The notes: generated by a model from the sequence alone, not told the origin. Counted from the stretch's first letter, positions 28,001-39,017 are shown. The stretch: DNA of 64,000 nucleotides from Dyella sp. OK004 (GCF_900114495.1 NZ_FOZI01000002.1:1178001-1242000); one strand, 5' to 3'. Translations and numbers: made by a program.

Positions 28001-29729
28001 ACTGGCCAGCGTCCGCACACCCAGCGGCGCGTCGATTCAGTACCAGCGTGACGTCAACGGACGCGTCAGCGCAATCACTGCGCTAGCACCTGGAACAATC
28101 AGCGCAAGTGCGGGCAATGTCGCGACGAGCATCACCTATTTACCGTTTGGACCCATTGCAAGCTACACCCTGGGTAATGGACAAACGATCACGCGCTCCT
28201 ACGACGTGAACTATCAAGTGACGGACGTGGTAAGTCCGGCACTCAATCTGCATTTCGCTCGAGATGCTATGGGACGCATCGTAGCTCTGGGCAACGCACC
28301 AGGGGCCAGTCCGGCGGTAGAGACATATAGCTATGACTGGCTCTCAAGGCTGGCAGCTGTAACCGATGCGACTGGAACGAATCTAGAGTCCTATACGTAT
28401 GACGCTATTGGTAACCGCGCGAGCAAGACAGCCAATGGTCTAGCGACGGGTACTTACGGCTACTACCAGTACCCACACAACTGGCTGACTAACGTCGGTA
28501 GCACGGCACGTACGTACGACAACAACGGCAACACGACCGGCAGCGCCATGGGTGGCGAGACCTTCGGCTTCGGGTATAACAGCCGGAATAGGATGACGGT
28601 CGTACAGCGAAATGGGAGCACGGTTGGTACCTATACCTACAATGCTCAGGGCCAGCGAACAGCCAAATCAATCTCGTTCCCCGCCCCCCTGAATCAGCGC
28701 TTCGCCTATGATGAGCAGAGCCAGCTCATCGGCGAATATGGTGATACGACACGCGACTACGTCTGGCTGGGCAATCTGCCACTAGCAGTGATCGACACGC
28801 AGGGAACAGCTAGCACAACGAGCTTTGTGCATGCAGATGGTTTAAGTACACCTCGCGCCATCACTGACGCCAACGGCACCTCCCTGTGGAAGTGGGATCA
28901 ACAGGGCAATCCATTTGGCGAGCAAATGCCGCTGGCTCCAACCGGGTACGTTTTCAACCTGCGCTTCTCAGGACAGTACTACGACGCAGAATCAAGCATC
29001 TTCTACAACGGATTTAGGAACTACGACCCGGCAACTGGTCGCTACCTCCAAAGCGATCCGATCGGACTCAACGGCGGCATAAGTAGCTATGCGTACGTCC
29101 AGAATAGTCCGGCAATGGGGACTGATCCCCAAGGCCTGCAGACCATTCCCCGCGATGCTTACTTTACCGATTGGACAAACCCAGAGACTCGTGCAGCTGC
29201 GCGCGGCTTTTGGGCAAACATGATCCCCGGTTACGCCCTAGCCGGATGTGTCAATAATGGCTGCACCGGCTGGGGTTGGGGTCTCTCCGCAGCCGGGGTA
29301 CTACCTGGCATTGGAATGGTGTCTGGCGTAGCGAGAGAAGCCCGCGCCGTCAGGGCGATGTGCCAAGCGTCCGGAGCCGCCAGAGGCGTGGCAAATCCGA
29401 TATCCAGCACGTTGGCCCGTGTCGTGCCTCGCAACATCAATCCGACCACGCTCGGGAGAGCAGGTGATGTCGATGTTTTTGTCACCAATGCCAGCGAACT
29501 TAGAGGGTTGTCCAACGCAGAAATTGCAAGTAAATTGACGATCCCAGAAGTGCCTGGTGGGTTTAGGGTGATTGAGTTTCCCAGCTCCTCCGTTGACGGC
29601 ATCGCGTCTCCAGTGTTTAGGTCAAATCCCGGTTTTCTGCAGGGAGGGCAAACCGCTAATGGTGCCGCAGAATTTGTGATCCCAAATGGCCCAATCCCTC
29701 CGGGAGCGACGCAATGGCTTCCACATTGA
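25068..29729 (+). CDS. RHS/YD-repeat protein with C-terminal toxin domain
   Basis: 1553 aa polymorphic toxin. Signal peptide at 1-34, then a unique N-terminal domain, a DUF6531-like entry (GDPINVATGNKYEQETDF), and a long series of YD repeats (GRVTRVID, GYDDAHRLIDITDAQGN and similar) that build the RHS shell. The core ends with FYNGFRNYDPATGRYLQSDP near residue 1330. The remaining 190 or so residues are the variable tip, ending in GGFRVIEFPSSS and GAAEFVIPNGPIPPGATQWL, which resembles polymorphic-toxin tips of the type-10 kind; the activity is not certain. Base composition is lower in GC than the core genes, consistent with transfer. ATG has AGGGA 7 bases upstream. Confidence 0.92.
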   Translation: MSTRKWCAASARRAVVMVLGMMLSLAWSNASRASYGLPYYIQNYENGQLVTYTFDKLDDGIAFAKQYIVVVWPSGTREQCPITVTYADANTIQKNIQASVGYTSSKPGWYTCEARVLDIKLTTYAYDPGKNTGENCNGGNGMPDGDGAITCPGMPQAGDPINVATGNKYEQETDFDTSPWLTFRRFYNSERSISRSNLGPQWRHSFDRSLIQSTTLPNGQGTPYIQLQRPSGSSENFQPTANGGWAPDSNVADTLTADANGYTVYVAGPNQFERYSTSGQLQYIADASGQMTTFTYNGSLLQAVTDPFGRTLQFSYDSNNLLHTVTLPDNGVLTYGYTNGVLTSVQYPDSKTRQYVYNEAALTSGTNLPYAMTGVIDESGKRYDSTGYNTAGQAISSTHAGGANAVRLSGISTMSTTMTSPLGASMRFSTADDGHGRITLSGFSQACHADWCYQPWTSIKYDANGYANSLQDFAGNTTTLTHNAAGLETQRTEGMASIGEQRTINTTWDAVLRRPLTRVTLDSKNNPVKQSAWIYNSSGQVTARCDIDPTNANATSYTCGSSPQAPIGVRQWTYTYCTAIDNVQCPVTGLLLSEDGARVDVSDVTHYSYYLTTDTSGCGTAGSVCHRAGDPYQITDALGHVVTYASYDGAGRVTRVIDPNGVTTDLTYTPRGWIQTRKVGSATTTYAYTPYGSVASVTDADGVVVTYGYDDAHRLIDITDAQGNRIHYTLDAAGNETDESIYAAGSNTPSRHLSRTFNNLGQLTKIIDGLNQTVFDASASGAYNLNGNLANSIDVLGVQRTRRFDTLNRLQTIQDSAKVNGSTQYSSTTYAYDALDHVNKVTTPDYKSTASTYDGLGNPQSLNSPDTGVTSSTFDAAGNVLTRTDAKGNVATFTYDAINRTTATTYVDPTLNVSYRYDEADSVTGCTGSYPIGRPTRIIETSVTTVYCYDARGNVTQKSQIQGASTDITGYTYTSANRLASVRTPSGASIQYQRDVNGRVSAITALAPGTISASAGNVATSITYLPFGPIASYTLGNGQTITRSYDVNYQVTDVVSPALNLHFARDAMGRIVALGNAPGASPAVETYSYDWLSRLAAVTDATGTNLESYTYDAIGNRASKTANGLATGTYGYYQYPHNWLTNVGSTARTYDNNGNTTGSAMGGETFGFGYNSRNRMTVVQRNGSTVGTYTYNAQGQRTAKSISFPAPLNQRFAYDEQSQLIGEYGDTTRDYVWLGNLPLAVIDTQGTASTTSFVHADGLSTPRAITDANGTSLWKWDQQGNPFGEQMPLAPTGYVFNLRFSGQYYDAESSIFYNGFRNYDPATGRYLQSDPIGLNGGISSYAYVQNSPAMGTDPQGLQTIPRDAYFTDWTNPETRAAARGFWANMIPGYALAGCVNNGCTGWGWGLSAAGVLPGIGMVSGVAREARAVRAMCQASGAARGVANPISSTLARVVPRNINPTTLGRAGDVDVFVTNASELRGLSNAEIASKLTIPEVPGGFRVIEFPSSSVDGIASPVFRSNPGFLQGGQTANGAAEFVIPNGPIPPGATQWLPH

Positions 29730-30013
29730 CGATTCAATCGAATGAATCAAAATTATGCGGAAAATGGATTTCTGAGGATGGGAAGTTGGTGGCCGATGTC
29801 ACCACGAAGCGCATTTTCCATCTGGTGGAAAATGAGCTTGTAGAGGTTGCCCGCTCAGAGGACGGCTGGTCAGTTCTTTACTTAGACAAGAAAGATGGTC
29901 GTTACTGGGAGCTAAATTATCCTGATAGCGATCAGCACGGCGGAGGTCCTCCATGCCTGGAATTCTTATCGCGCGATGCAGCTCTGGCTAAGTTCAAACT
30001 CTCAGCCAATTGA
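29714..30013 (+). CDS. Imm27-like immunity protein
   Basis: 99 aa, overlapping the end of the RHS gene by 16 bases, the classic position for the cognate immunity gene. The pattern KWISEDGKLVADVTTKRI, then DGRYWELNYPDSDQHGGGPP and LEFLS, matches immunity proteins of the Imm27 family as I know them. It should bind and neutralise the RHS tip. A GGGAG box lies inside the RHS 3' end, giving independent translation. A hairpin follows. Confidence 0.85.
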   Translation: MASTLTIQSNESKLCGKWISEDGKLVADVTTKRIFHLVENELVEVARSEDGWSVLYLDKKDGRYWELNYPDSDQHGGGPPCLEFLSRDAALAKFKLSAN

Positions 30014-30023
30014 ACAGATGCAA

Positions 30024-30052
30024 GAAGAAGGCGGCCGAGGGCCGCCTTCTTC
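30024..30052. terminator. Bidirectional terminator between immunity and portal genes
   Basis: Perfect 12-bp stem (GAAGAAGGCGGC/GCCGCCTTCTTC) with a 5-base loop, placed between two convergent genes. T-rich sequence follows on both strands but no uninterrupted T-tract. Confidence 0.65.
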
Positions 30053-30056
30053 GTTA

Positions 30057-31079
30057 CTAGGTGGTCTTGAAGCCGAAGACCCTAGCACCCAATCCGTCAT
30101 TCAAGCCAAGCATCCGAACGATCAGCGGATCGATCTCGTTCTCCCTGAACACGTCCCTCGCCTTTCCCACATCGCCGAAGCCGCCAGCGTTGGTCGGAAT
30201 CATGCCAAGCAACTGTGGTGGCACGCGGTGCGCCGCGAGAATGTCGTCACGGCTGGTGTTCTTGATCGCGGCGAAGTCGTCCTTGGCGGCCACTTCGCTG
30301 ATGGGGATCACCTGCACGCCGTCTTTCTTGCCGTTGGGCGCATACATGAAGAGGTTGCGGAAGTTACCCGGTCCTTTCGCGTCGCGCAGCGCCTTGCGCA
30401 GGTTGTCGACGTCCGAAGCCTGCTGCGCGGTGTCGGTCATGTAGAGAATGAATCCGGCGTGCGATCCGTTGTCGTAGTACTTGCGCCGGAATAGCGTCGC
30501 CGACTTGTTGAGCTGGGCCGCGTGTAGCGCGCTCAGATATTCGGGGACGCCGTACACCTCCTGACTCACGTCCGTGGCCTTGAGCTGGATCACCGGTCGC
30601 GTGAACTCGAACGCCTGCCCGCTCAGCGGTACGAACCAGCACTGTCCCTCTTTCACGCCCGGGCGGGTGAACATCGCCGGCGAACGCTTCAACGACAACA
30701 GGTTTCCCGACAGTGCCTTGGTCTGCTCAAGGTAGGCATGGCCGAACGTCAGGTAGTCGGTGGCGAAGGCCTCGAACTCGCCCACGGAGAGGTAAGGCGA
30801 CGCCTCAAAGGACGACACCAGCAGATTGCGTTTCACGTAGATGGCCGATGCGTGGTGTGGCGCAACACGCAGCATGTTGGCCAGGCCGTTGAGGTTCACC
30901 GGCGGCTCGTACCAGCGGCCGTTGTTCCACACTTGGACGTAATCCAGCAACGATGCACGGTCGATCGGCTCGGGGTCACCGAAGGTGAACGCATGAATCC
31001 GCCCCGCCTCGGCGGCATCCGTCGGCCGTGTCGTCTCGCGCAGGATCGCTCGCTTGTGCTCAAGGCGGAGAGACGTCAC
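30057..31079 (-). CDS. P2-type phage portal protein (gpQ family)
   Basis: 340 aa, full length for the P2 gpQ family of capsid portal (DNA-entry) proteins. Shared landmarks: FTFGDPEPID, NNGRWYEPPVNLNGLAN, YVKRNLL, EVYGVPEYLSALHAAQLN, SATLFRRKYYDNGSHAGFIL, NLFMYAPNGKKDGVQVIP. No terminase, capsid or scaffold genes accompany it. It starts at a GTG overlapping the DUF6194-like stop (GTGA), so the two are translationally coupled. An intact portal standing alone could be a recent remnant, or a kept gene that interferes with phage packaging. Confidence 0.93.
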   Translation of the reverse strand: MTSLRLEHKRAILRETTRPTDAAEAGRIHAFTFGDPEPIDRASLLDYVQVWNNGRWYEPPVNLNGLANMLRVAPHHASAIYVKRNLLVSSFEASPYLSVGEFEAFATDYLTFGHAYLEQTKALSGNLLSLKRSPAMFTRPGVKEGQCWFVPLSGQAFEFTRPVIQLKATDVSQEVYGVPEYLSALHAAQLNKSATLFRRKYYDNGSHAGFILYMTDTAQQASDVDNLRKALRDAKGPGNFRNLFMYAPNGKKDGVQVIPISEVAAKDDFAAIKNTSRDDILAAHRVPPQLLGMIPTNAGGFGDVGKARDVFRENEIDPLIVRMLGLNDGLGARVFGFKTT

Positions 31080-31501
31080 CAGCTAGTTGGCCGAAGCTCT
31101 CGAATCTCGCGGGCTCGAGCCAATAGCGTCTTGCACTCCGGCCAGACGAAATCTGGATTTACCACGCTCACCCATCGCATCGCGCCATAGATCGGATGAG
31201 GGAAAAACGCGTCAGAGGCTTGATGGTTGAAGCTCGCTTTCTGTAGATCTGCCTTGCCTCGGATTCCGGGAAAGAGACTCTGAAAGGTCTCCTTGTCTGT
31301 CGGAAAGTTCAGACGGTATATGCCCTCGCGGTTCAATTGCGATGAACTATCGTGATCATCGTCATGAGTCACGATTGTCGCGAAAGGAAACTTCGCGTCA
31401 TTGCCTGTAAAGAAGTACAGGTCGGCCGTGCTGTCATCAACCTCAACGTCTTGCAGTGCTGTTTGAATCCAGTCACGGATGTCGTTAAGCGCCATTTCCA
31501 T
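31076..31501 (-). CDS. DUF6194-like protein
   Basis: 141 aa. Pattern MALNDIRDWIQTALQDVEV, then PFATIVTHDDDHD, YRLNFPTDKETFQSLF and HPIYGAMRWVSVVNP resembles the DUF6194 family, whose function is unknown. The start at 31501 was chosen because AAGGAGG lies 5 bases upstream; an ATG seven codons earlier would place this box inside the gene. It is divergent from PadR with the palindrome between them, so PadR probably controls it and the coupled portal gene. Confidence 0.78.
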   Translation of the reverse strand: MEMALNDIRDWIQTALQDVEVDDSTADLYFFTGNDAKFPFATIVTHDDDHDSSSQLNREGIYRLNFPTDKETFQSLFPGIRGKADLQKASFNHQASDAFFPHPIYGAMRWVSVVNPDFVWPECKTLLARAREIRELRPTSW

Positions 31502-31511
31502 AATGGCCTCC

Positions 31512-31535
31512 TTGGTAGTCAAATTTGACTACCAA
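31512..31535. promoter_or_regulatory. Perfect 24-bp palindrome, probable PadR operator
   Basis: Each half is TTGGTAGTCAAA or its complement, without spacer. It lies 11 bases upstream of the DUF6194-like start and 57 bases upstream of padR. A second, shorter inverted repeat (TGTCTA, 5-base spacer, TAGACA) lies at 31557-31573, just before padR. Confidence 0.75.
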
Positions 31536-31591
31536 TGTAGATTGGGTGACCAAATTTGTCTAGCCTGTAGACAAAAATGAAGGTTGAAGTG

Positions 31592-32125
31592 ATGAACGTC
31601 GTTAGATTGCTGGTGCTGGGAGTGATCCGCGAACTCGGGCGTTGCCATGGCTACGCCATTCGGCAGACGTTGGACGAGTGGCAGGTGCAAACCTGGACCC
31701 GGCTGCATTCGGGTTCCATCTATCACGCGCTGCAGCAGCTCACTAAAGAGGGGCTGCTAGAAAGTGGCGCACCCGAACCAGGTAATCGAGGCCCAGGAAA
31801 ACTGACCTTCGCGATAAGCAGGGCTGGAGAAGTAGAGTTTCATGACCAGCTTCGACAGGCGCTTGCAAGCTTCGACTTAATCGAGTTGAGCGCTGGTATC
31901 GCATTTATCGGCTGCCTACCGAAAGCTGAAGCCACTTCCCTGATTTCTCAAACCATCGAATGCCTGAAGGACAACGCGGACCGTTTGGCGCTTATCGCCT
32001 CGTCGGTCCGGCCCAGCCCCAAGCCCCCCCGCACCAAGGACCTCCTCGCTCTTTGGCGCACAAATTTGGCGACGACGGCTACGTCACTGGAAGAAATTCG
32101 CGGCACGCTGGATACCTTTCATTGA
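31592..32125 (+). CDS. PadR-family transcriptional regulator
   Basis: 177 aa. The N-terminal winged helix is typical (VVRLLVLGVIRELGRCHGYAI, SGSIYHALQQLTKEGLLE, KLTFAISRAGEVEF), followed by a C-terminal helical dimerisation part of about 90 residues. The start at 31592 fits the family and follows AAGG by 8 bases; an ATG at 31577 would add five residues. PadR proteins are usually repressors released by a small ligand. It is the last gene inside the element. Confidence 0.88.
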   Translation: MNVVRLLVLGVIRELGRCHGYAIRQTLDEWQVQTWTRLHSGSIYHALQQLTKEGLLESGAPEPGNRGPGKLTFAISRAGEVEFHDQLRQALASFDLIELSAGIAFIGCLPKAEATSLISQTIECLKDNADRLALIASSVRPSPKPPRTKDLLALWRTNLATTATSLEEIRGTLDTFH

Positions 32126-32381
32126 GTCGACGCACTCGGGCGACGCATATGAACGCGCCCTCTTGGCCTGATGGCTTTCCCATCCCCCTCTCAGTTCCGC
32201 TTACCAGTCCTCAAAAGGTCCGCCTTGGGTCGGAAGCGCACACTCCGAGCTTGTCGAGTCGCCCTGAACGCAGCAAGCCAGGCCGCTCCGAGGCCAGACC
32301 TCCGGGGCAACGATGGTGCAACGCGAGGGAGACCGAAAGCCCTAACCCGCTGCCTTATAAGGCTTATATGCCTTCGCTGGC
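32126..32381. other. Element right end, no gene seen
   Basis: About 255 bases between padR and attR. Open frames here lack ribosome sites and recognisable protein features. No terminator was found after padR. Confidence 0.5.
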
Positions 32382-32404
32382 CCAGTCCATCATGAGGGCC
32401 ACGC
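32382..32404. repeat. attR of the dusA integrative element
   Basis: Second copy of the 23-bp repeat found at 19504-19526; one base differs (A at 32395 for G at 19517). Confidence 0.88.
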
Positions 32405-32441
32405 TGACGCGAAAATCGTCGGGATTCAAAGCGGAAGTCAT
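32382..32441 (-). pseudogene. Displaced native 5' end of dusA
   Basis: Reads MTSALNPDDFRVSVALMMDW from an ATG at 32441, then runs to a stop a few codons inside the element (WASEGI-stop). FRVxVAxMMDW matches the intact dusA at 18580-19596. This is the original start of dusA, separated from its body by the insertion. It fixes the right border and shows the native N-terminus. Confidence 0.88.
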
Positions 32442-32515
32442 GCGGCATTTTAACGGCTGCCGGCATGCGCACCTATGGCAGGGCATATCTCAGCCACTGA
32501 GACCGCCACGGTGGT

Positions 32516-32544
32516 ATCTTGATTACCATCCCTACAATCAAGAT
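32516..32544. promoter_or_regulatory. Inverted repeat at the start of the mutagenesis operon
   Basis: 8-bp arms (ATCTTGAT and ATCAAGAT) with a 13-base spacer, just before or overlapping possible start codons of the UmuD-like gene. It could be an operator for a LexA-type repressor, but it does not match a LexA box I can name. Confidence 0.3.
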
Positions 32545-32551
32545 GGCGGCC

Positions 32552-33121
32552 ATGTCTCCTCCCTCCCACGGCGGTGCCCGACCCGGCGCCGGCCGCCCCG
32601 CCAGCGAGCCGACCCAGCGCCTGCGCGTGCCGGAAAGCCAGGTGCCCGCTGTGCTGGCCTATCTGGAGGCATACCGGCAAATCACCACATTGGACGTGCC
32701 GCGCCCGCTTTCGTTGATGCCCTCGACGGTGGCGCTGACCGCGTTCACCAGTCGGGTGCCGGCGGGCCTGCCCAGTCCGGCCGACGATACGGTGGAAGAT
32801 GTGGTCGATCTCAACCGGTATCTGGTCATTGCGGGGCATGAGCCCAGCACTTACATCATTCGTGTCTCGGGCTGGTCGATGGTCGGCGCGGGCATCTTCG
32901 ACGGCGACGAGGTGTTGGTCGATCGCGCGCTGAAGCCAAAACAGGGCGACATCGTGGTAGCGCTGGTCAACGGCGAACTGTCGATCAAGCGGCTGGGCAA
33001 GGTGGAAGGCAAGGTCGCGCTGTTGCCGGAAAACGCGCACTTCAAACCTATCGTATTCAAGGAAGGCGAAACGCTGGAATTGTGGGGCGTGGTCACGCGC
33101 TGCCTGCGCAATCTGCGCTGA
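32552..33121 (+). CDS. UmuD-like S24 autopeptidase, first gene of the mutagenesis cassette
   Basis: 189 aa. An N-terminal SHGGARPGAGRPA segment precedes the UmuD/LexA peptidase. The cleavage bond is probably Ala-Gly in VPAGLPSPADD, equivalent to the UmuD site. The catalytic Ser is in SGWSMVGAGIFDGDEV and the Lys in NGELSIKRLG. No helix-turn-helix is evident, so it looks like UmuD rather than the LexA2 repressor often found at this position. The start is uncertain: ATG at 32543 or TTG at 32519 would lengthen it; they overlap the inverted repeat. imuA follows after 6 bases. Confidence 0.88.
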   Translation: MSPPSHGGARPGAGRPASEPTQRLRVPESQVPAVLAYLEAYRQITTLDVPRPLSLMPSTVALTAFTSRVPAGLPSPADDTVEDVVDLNRYLVIAGHEPSTYIIRVSGWSMVGAGIFDGDEVLVDRALKPKQGDIVVALVNGELSIKRLGKVEGKVALLPENAHFKPIVFKEGETLELWGVVTRCLRNLR

Positions 33122-33127
33122 GCCGCC

Positions 33128-33754
33128 ATGGGTCAGGTCGTTGCTCTCCAATCGCTCATCACAGGCCGCCAGATCTGGCAGGGGCGTGCGGTTCCCCAGC
33201 CCTCCGGTGGCGAGACGACAGGCTGGCCCGCGCTGGATGCTGCGCTTCCAGCCAGCGGTTGGCCGAAAGCATCGCTGAGCGAAATCCTACTGCCCGCCGA
33301 CGGCGTGGGTGAATTGCAACTGGTCCTGCCCACCCTCGCACGCCTGAGCAAGCAACAACGCGCGATTGCCGTCATCGCACCGCCCTATGTGCCTTGCGTC
33401 GCCGGCTGGGAAAATAGTGGTGTGGCCATGACGCACATCGACATCGTGTGTGCGGGCGATCCGCGCGACGCCTTGTGGGCCAGCGAGCAGTGCCTGCGCT
33501 CGGGCAGTTATGCCGCTGTCCTGAGCTGGCCGCTGCATGCCGACGATCGCGCGCTGCGCCGCTTGCAGGTTGCCGCCGACAACGGCCGCGCGCTCGGCTT
33601 CGTGTTCCGCGATCGCCGCCATGCCGTGCAGGCCTCGCCTGCGGCGCTGCGGCTGGAGCTGGAGACCGAACCTGTTCGACAGATCCGCGTGCGCAAATGC
33701 CGCGGCAGTCAGCCGCCGGCGCTGCCCATTCCTTTTCCCGCCGATGGCTGGTGA
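33128..33754 (+). CDS. imuA: ImuA translesion-synthesis accessory protein
   Basis: 208 aa, RecA/SulA-related protein that works with ImuB and DnaE2 in damage-induced mutagenesis. Landmarks: TGWPALDAALPASGWPKASL, LSEILLPADGVGELQLVLP and ALRRLQVAADNGRALGFVFR. It lacks a canonical Walker A motif. Operon order with neighbours confirms the call. The next gene starts 11 bases after the stop, or overlaps it if a GTG at 33751 is used. Confidence 0.9.
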   Translation: MGQVVALQSLITGRQIWQGRAVPQPSGGETTGWPALDAALPASGWPKASLSEILLPADGVGELQLVLPTLARLSKQQRAIAVIAPPYVPCVAGWENSGVAMTHIDIVCAGDPRDALWASEQCLRSGSYAAVLSWPLHADDRALRRLQVAADNGRALGFVFRDRRHAVQASPAALRLELETEPVRQIRVRKCRGSQPPALPIPFPADGW

Positions 33755-33765
33755 GGCATACCGCG

Positions 33766-35174
33766 ATGCTCTGGGCCTGCGTTCTGCTTCCGCACCTTGC
33801 TTTGGACGGCGTCCTGCGCCGGCGCCCGTCGTCGGACGAGCCGTTGGTGCTGGTGACCGGCAGTGCACAGTCGCGCAGCATCCTGGCCGCGAACCGGCCT
33901 GCGCGAGCGGCCGGCTTGCGTCCCGGGCAACGCCTTGCAGTCGCGCAAGCCTTGCTCTCCCGCTTCGAAGCGGTGGAGCACGATCCGGCCACCACCGAAC
34001 GTTGGCACCGCCTACTCGCGGCTTGGGCCTACCGTTACAGCGCCGAGGTAGTGCTGTGGCCACACGCCATCGTGCTGGAGGTGAGCCGTAGCCTGGGTCT
34101 GTTCGGCCCCTGGCCGCGCTTCGAAGCTCTGCTGCGCGACGACCTGAGCCAGCTCGGTTTTCGCCATCGCATCGCGCTCGCGCCTACGGCTCGTGCAGCC
34201 TATGTGCTAGCAGGCACGCATGACGGTATGGCGGTGATGTCGCCCGAGCTGCTGCGCGGCGCACTGTCGCCCATTCCCGTCGGCAAGGCGCGACTTCCTG
34301 ACGAGGCTGCCGACAACCTGGCTGCGATGGGATTGCGCACACTTGGGCAGCTGCTGCATGCGCCACGCGATGGATTACGTCGTCGCTTTGGCGAGGCACT
34401 GATCGAGCATCTCGACTACCTCATCGGCACCGCGCAGGAGGTACTCCGTTATTACCGTCCGCCGGACCGTCTCGAACTGGCGATGGAATGGACGCACGAG
34501 ATCGAGCAGGTCGAGGCCCTGGTGTTTCCGCTACGCCGCCTCACCGGCGACCTTGCCGCCTGCCTTGCCGGCCGCGATGGCGGCGTGCAGCGCTTCATGA
34601 TCCGGCTGGTGCATCGTGATGGCACATCCACCGATGTCTCCATCGGCTTGCTCGCGCCCGAGCGCGATCCCACCATGCTGTTCGAACACACGCGCAGCCG
34701 CATGGAGCGCACCGAATTGCCGCAGCCGGTGATTGCTATGCGGCTGGTCGCGCACGAGCTGCCACCCTTCGTACCGGCCGGTCGCGATCTGTTCGATACC
34801 CGTCCGGCGAACGCCCTGCCACTTGGCCAATTGCGCGAACGTTTGCGTGCGCGCCTGGGTGATCGCGCCATCCAAACCTTGCATGCCACCACCGATCCGC
34901 GCCCTGAGCATGCGCAGAGCGCAGCCCGCGATGATGTCGTGATCGGCCAACCGGCCTCCCTGCCCCGCCCCACCTGGCTGCTCGACACACCGATGCCCTT
35001 GCGCGGCCTTGCACCACGCATCGTTGCCGGCCCCGAGCGACTGGAAACCGGCTGGTGGGACGGCGGCGACATGCGTCGTGATTACTACGTGGTGGAAACC
35101 GCGCAAGGCCAACGCGCCTGGGTGTTCTGCGCACCGGGTGAACGCGGCCCCTGGATGCTGCATGGGTGGTTCGC

Positions 35175-35178
<4 letters not shown>
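33766..35178 (+). CDS. imuB: ImuB, Y-family polymerase-like protein
   Basis: 470 aa. It has the Y-family layout, but the N-terminus reads [14 protein letters not shown] instead of the catalytic DCDxFFA type, so the metal-binding Asp residues are absent and it should be inactive as a polymerase. ImuB instead links DnaE2 to the beta clamp. [19 protein letters not shown] is the helix-hairpin-helix part; the C-terminus ([20 protein letters not shown]) is the family's conserved tail. The start at 33766 has GAGG 9 bases upstream. The last codon overlaps dnaE2. Confidence 0.92.
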
Positions 35179-38267
<3,089 letters not shown>

Positions 38268-38283
38268 GACAATCACTCCGTCG

Positions 38284-38949
38284 TCAATCGCGAGGATCCG
38301 CACCACCTTCGTCGGATATCGCACCGTCTTTGTGCCTGCGTATGAACCAGCGCGACGCTATCAACAGCAGTACCCCGGCCAGGGTGATCGCCAGTGCGCC
38401 GTTCCTGGCCTTCGCTTCATAGAGCACCGCCGCTAGCATGACCAGCGGCGCCAGGATCATCTGCACCAACCACTCACGTGCCGTGGCATGGTCCAGATCC
38501 GGCGCCAGTTTGGCGATGAATGCCGCATAGACCCAGAACGCCAGCATGCAAGTGAAGGTAGCTGCGATGGCCACCGCATAGATGGCGAAAGCCTCCTGTT
38601 GCGAGGTGTCCTCGAAGGAGAACCGGATCACCACTGGCATCAATGCCACCAGGCTCAGCAGCACCATATTGATCGCCGTGCCGACCGCATCGATATCACG
38701 CAAATGCGCCACGATGCGCCGATGGTTGGCCCAGATCACGCCAATCAATAGGAAACTCAGGAAATACAGAAGTAGCGGCTTCGACCAGGCCTGCCACAAC
38801 GAAAGCCCAGCGCTGGATTCCGGCTTGATCTCGATCGCCGACAACGTGATGGCAATGGCGAACACGCCATCGGACAACATGATCAGTCGGTCGAGATGAC
38901 GCTGACCGACATGCCGGTCCTCGACCGGCTCGTGCACACGACCACCCAT
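38284..38949 (-). CDS. TMEM175-family (DUF1211) potassium channel-like protein
   Basis: 221 aa with six predicted membrane helices in one repeat. The signature in helix 1, RLIMLSDGVFAIAITLSAIEI, is the (R)xxxSDxVFAI motif lining the pore of bacterial TMEM175 channels, which assemble as tetramers and conduct K+. WANHRRIVAHLRDID is another conserved piece. It is a single gene between dnaE2 and the hybrid kinase. Confidence 0.88.
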   Translation of the reverse strand: MGGRVHEPVEDRHVGQRHLDRLIMLSDGVFAIAITLSAIEIKPESSAGLSLWQAWSKPLLLYFLSFLLIGVIWANHRRIVAHLRDIDAVGTAINMVLLSLVALMPVVIRFSFEDTSQQEAFAIYAVAIAATFTCMLAFWVYAAFIAKLAPDLDHATAREWLVQMILAPLVMLAAVLYEAKARNGALAITLAGVLLLIASRWFIRRHKDGAISDEGGADPRD

Positions 38950-39017
38950 GCCTACCCCCTATCGTTGAGTGGCGGCATGATGCCGTAGTTAGGCCGGCTT
39001 GCGCAGCCGCCCCCGAT

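Larger units (their letters stand above)
19504..32404. mobile_element. dusA-inserted integrative element (about 12.9 kb)
   Basis: The borders are the 23-bp repeats at 19504-19526 and 32382-32404. The integrase starts 158 bases inside the left border and points inward. Cargo from left to right: integrase, small protein, GGTAAT array, Dam methylase/4-TM/DGQHR operon, RHS toxin with immunity gene, P2-type portal with a DUF6194-like gene, PadR regulator. No capsid, tail, lysis or replication genes are recognisable, so it is not a complete prophage; a satellite, a defence island or a remnant are possible. Confidence 0.85.

Noticed and set aside
33448-33765. Extension of imuB into imuA
   Set aside because: The ImuB family begins at MLWACVLLP; upstream codons are the other frame of imuA.
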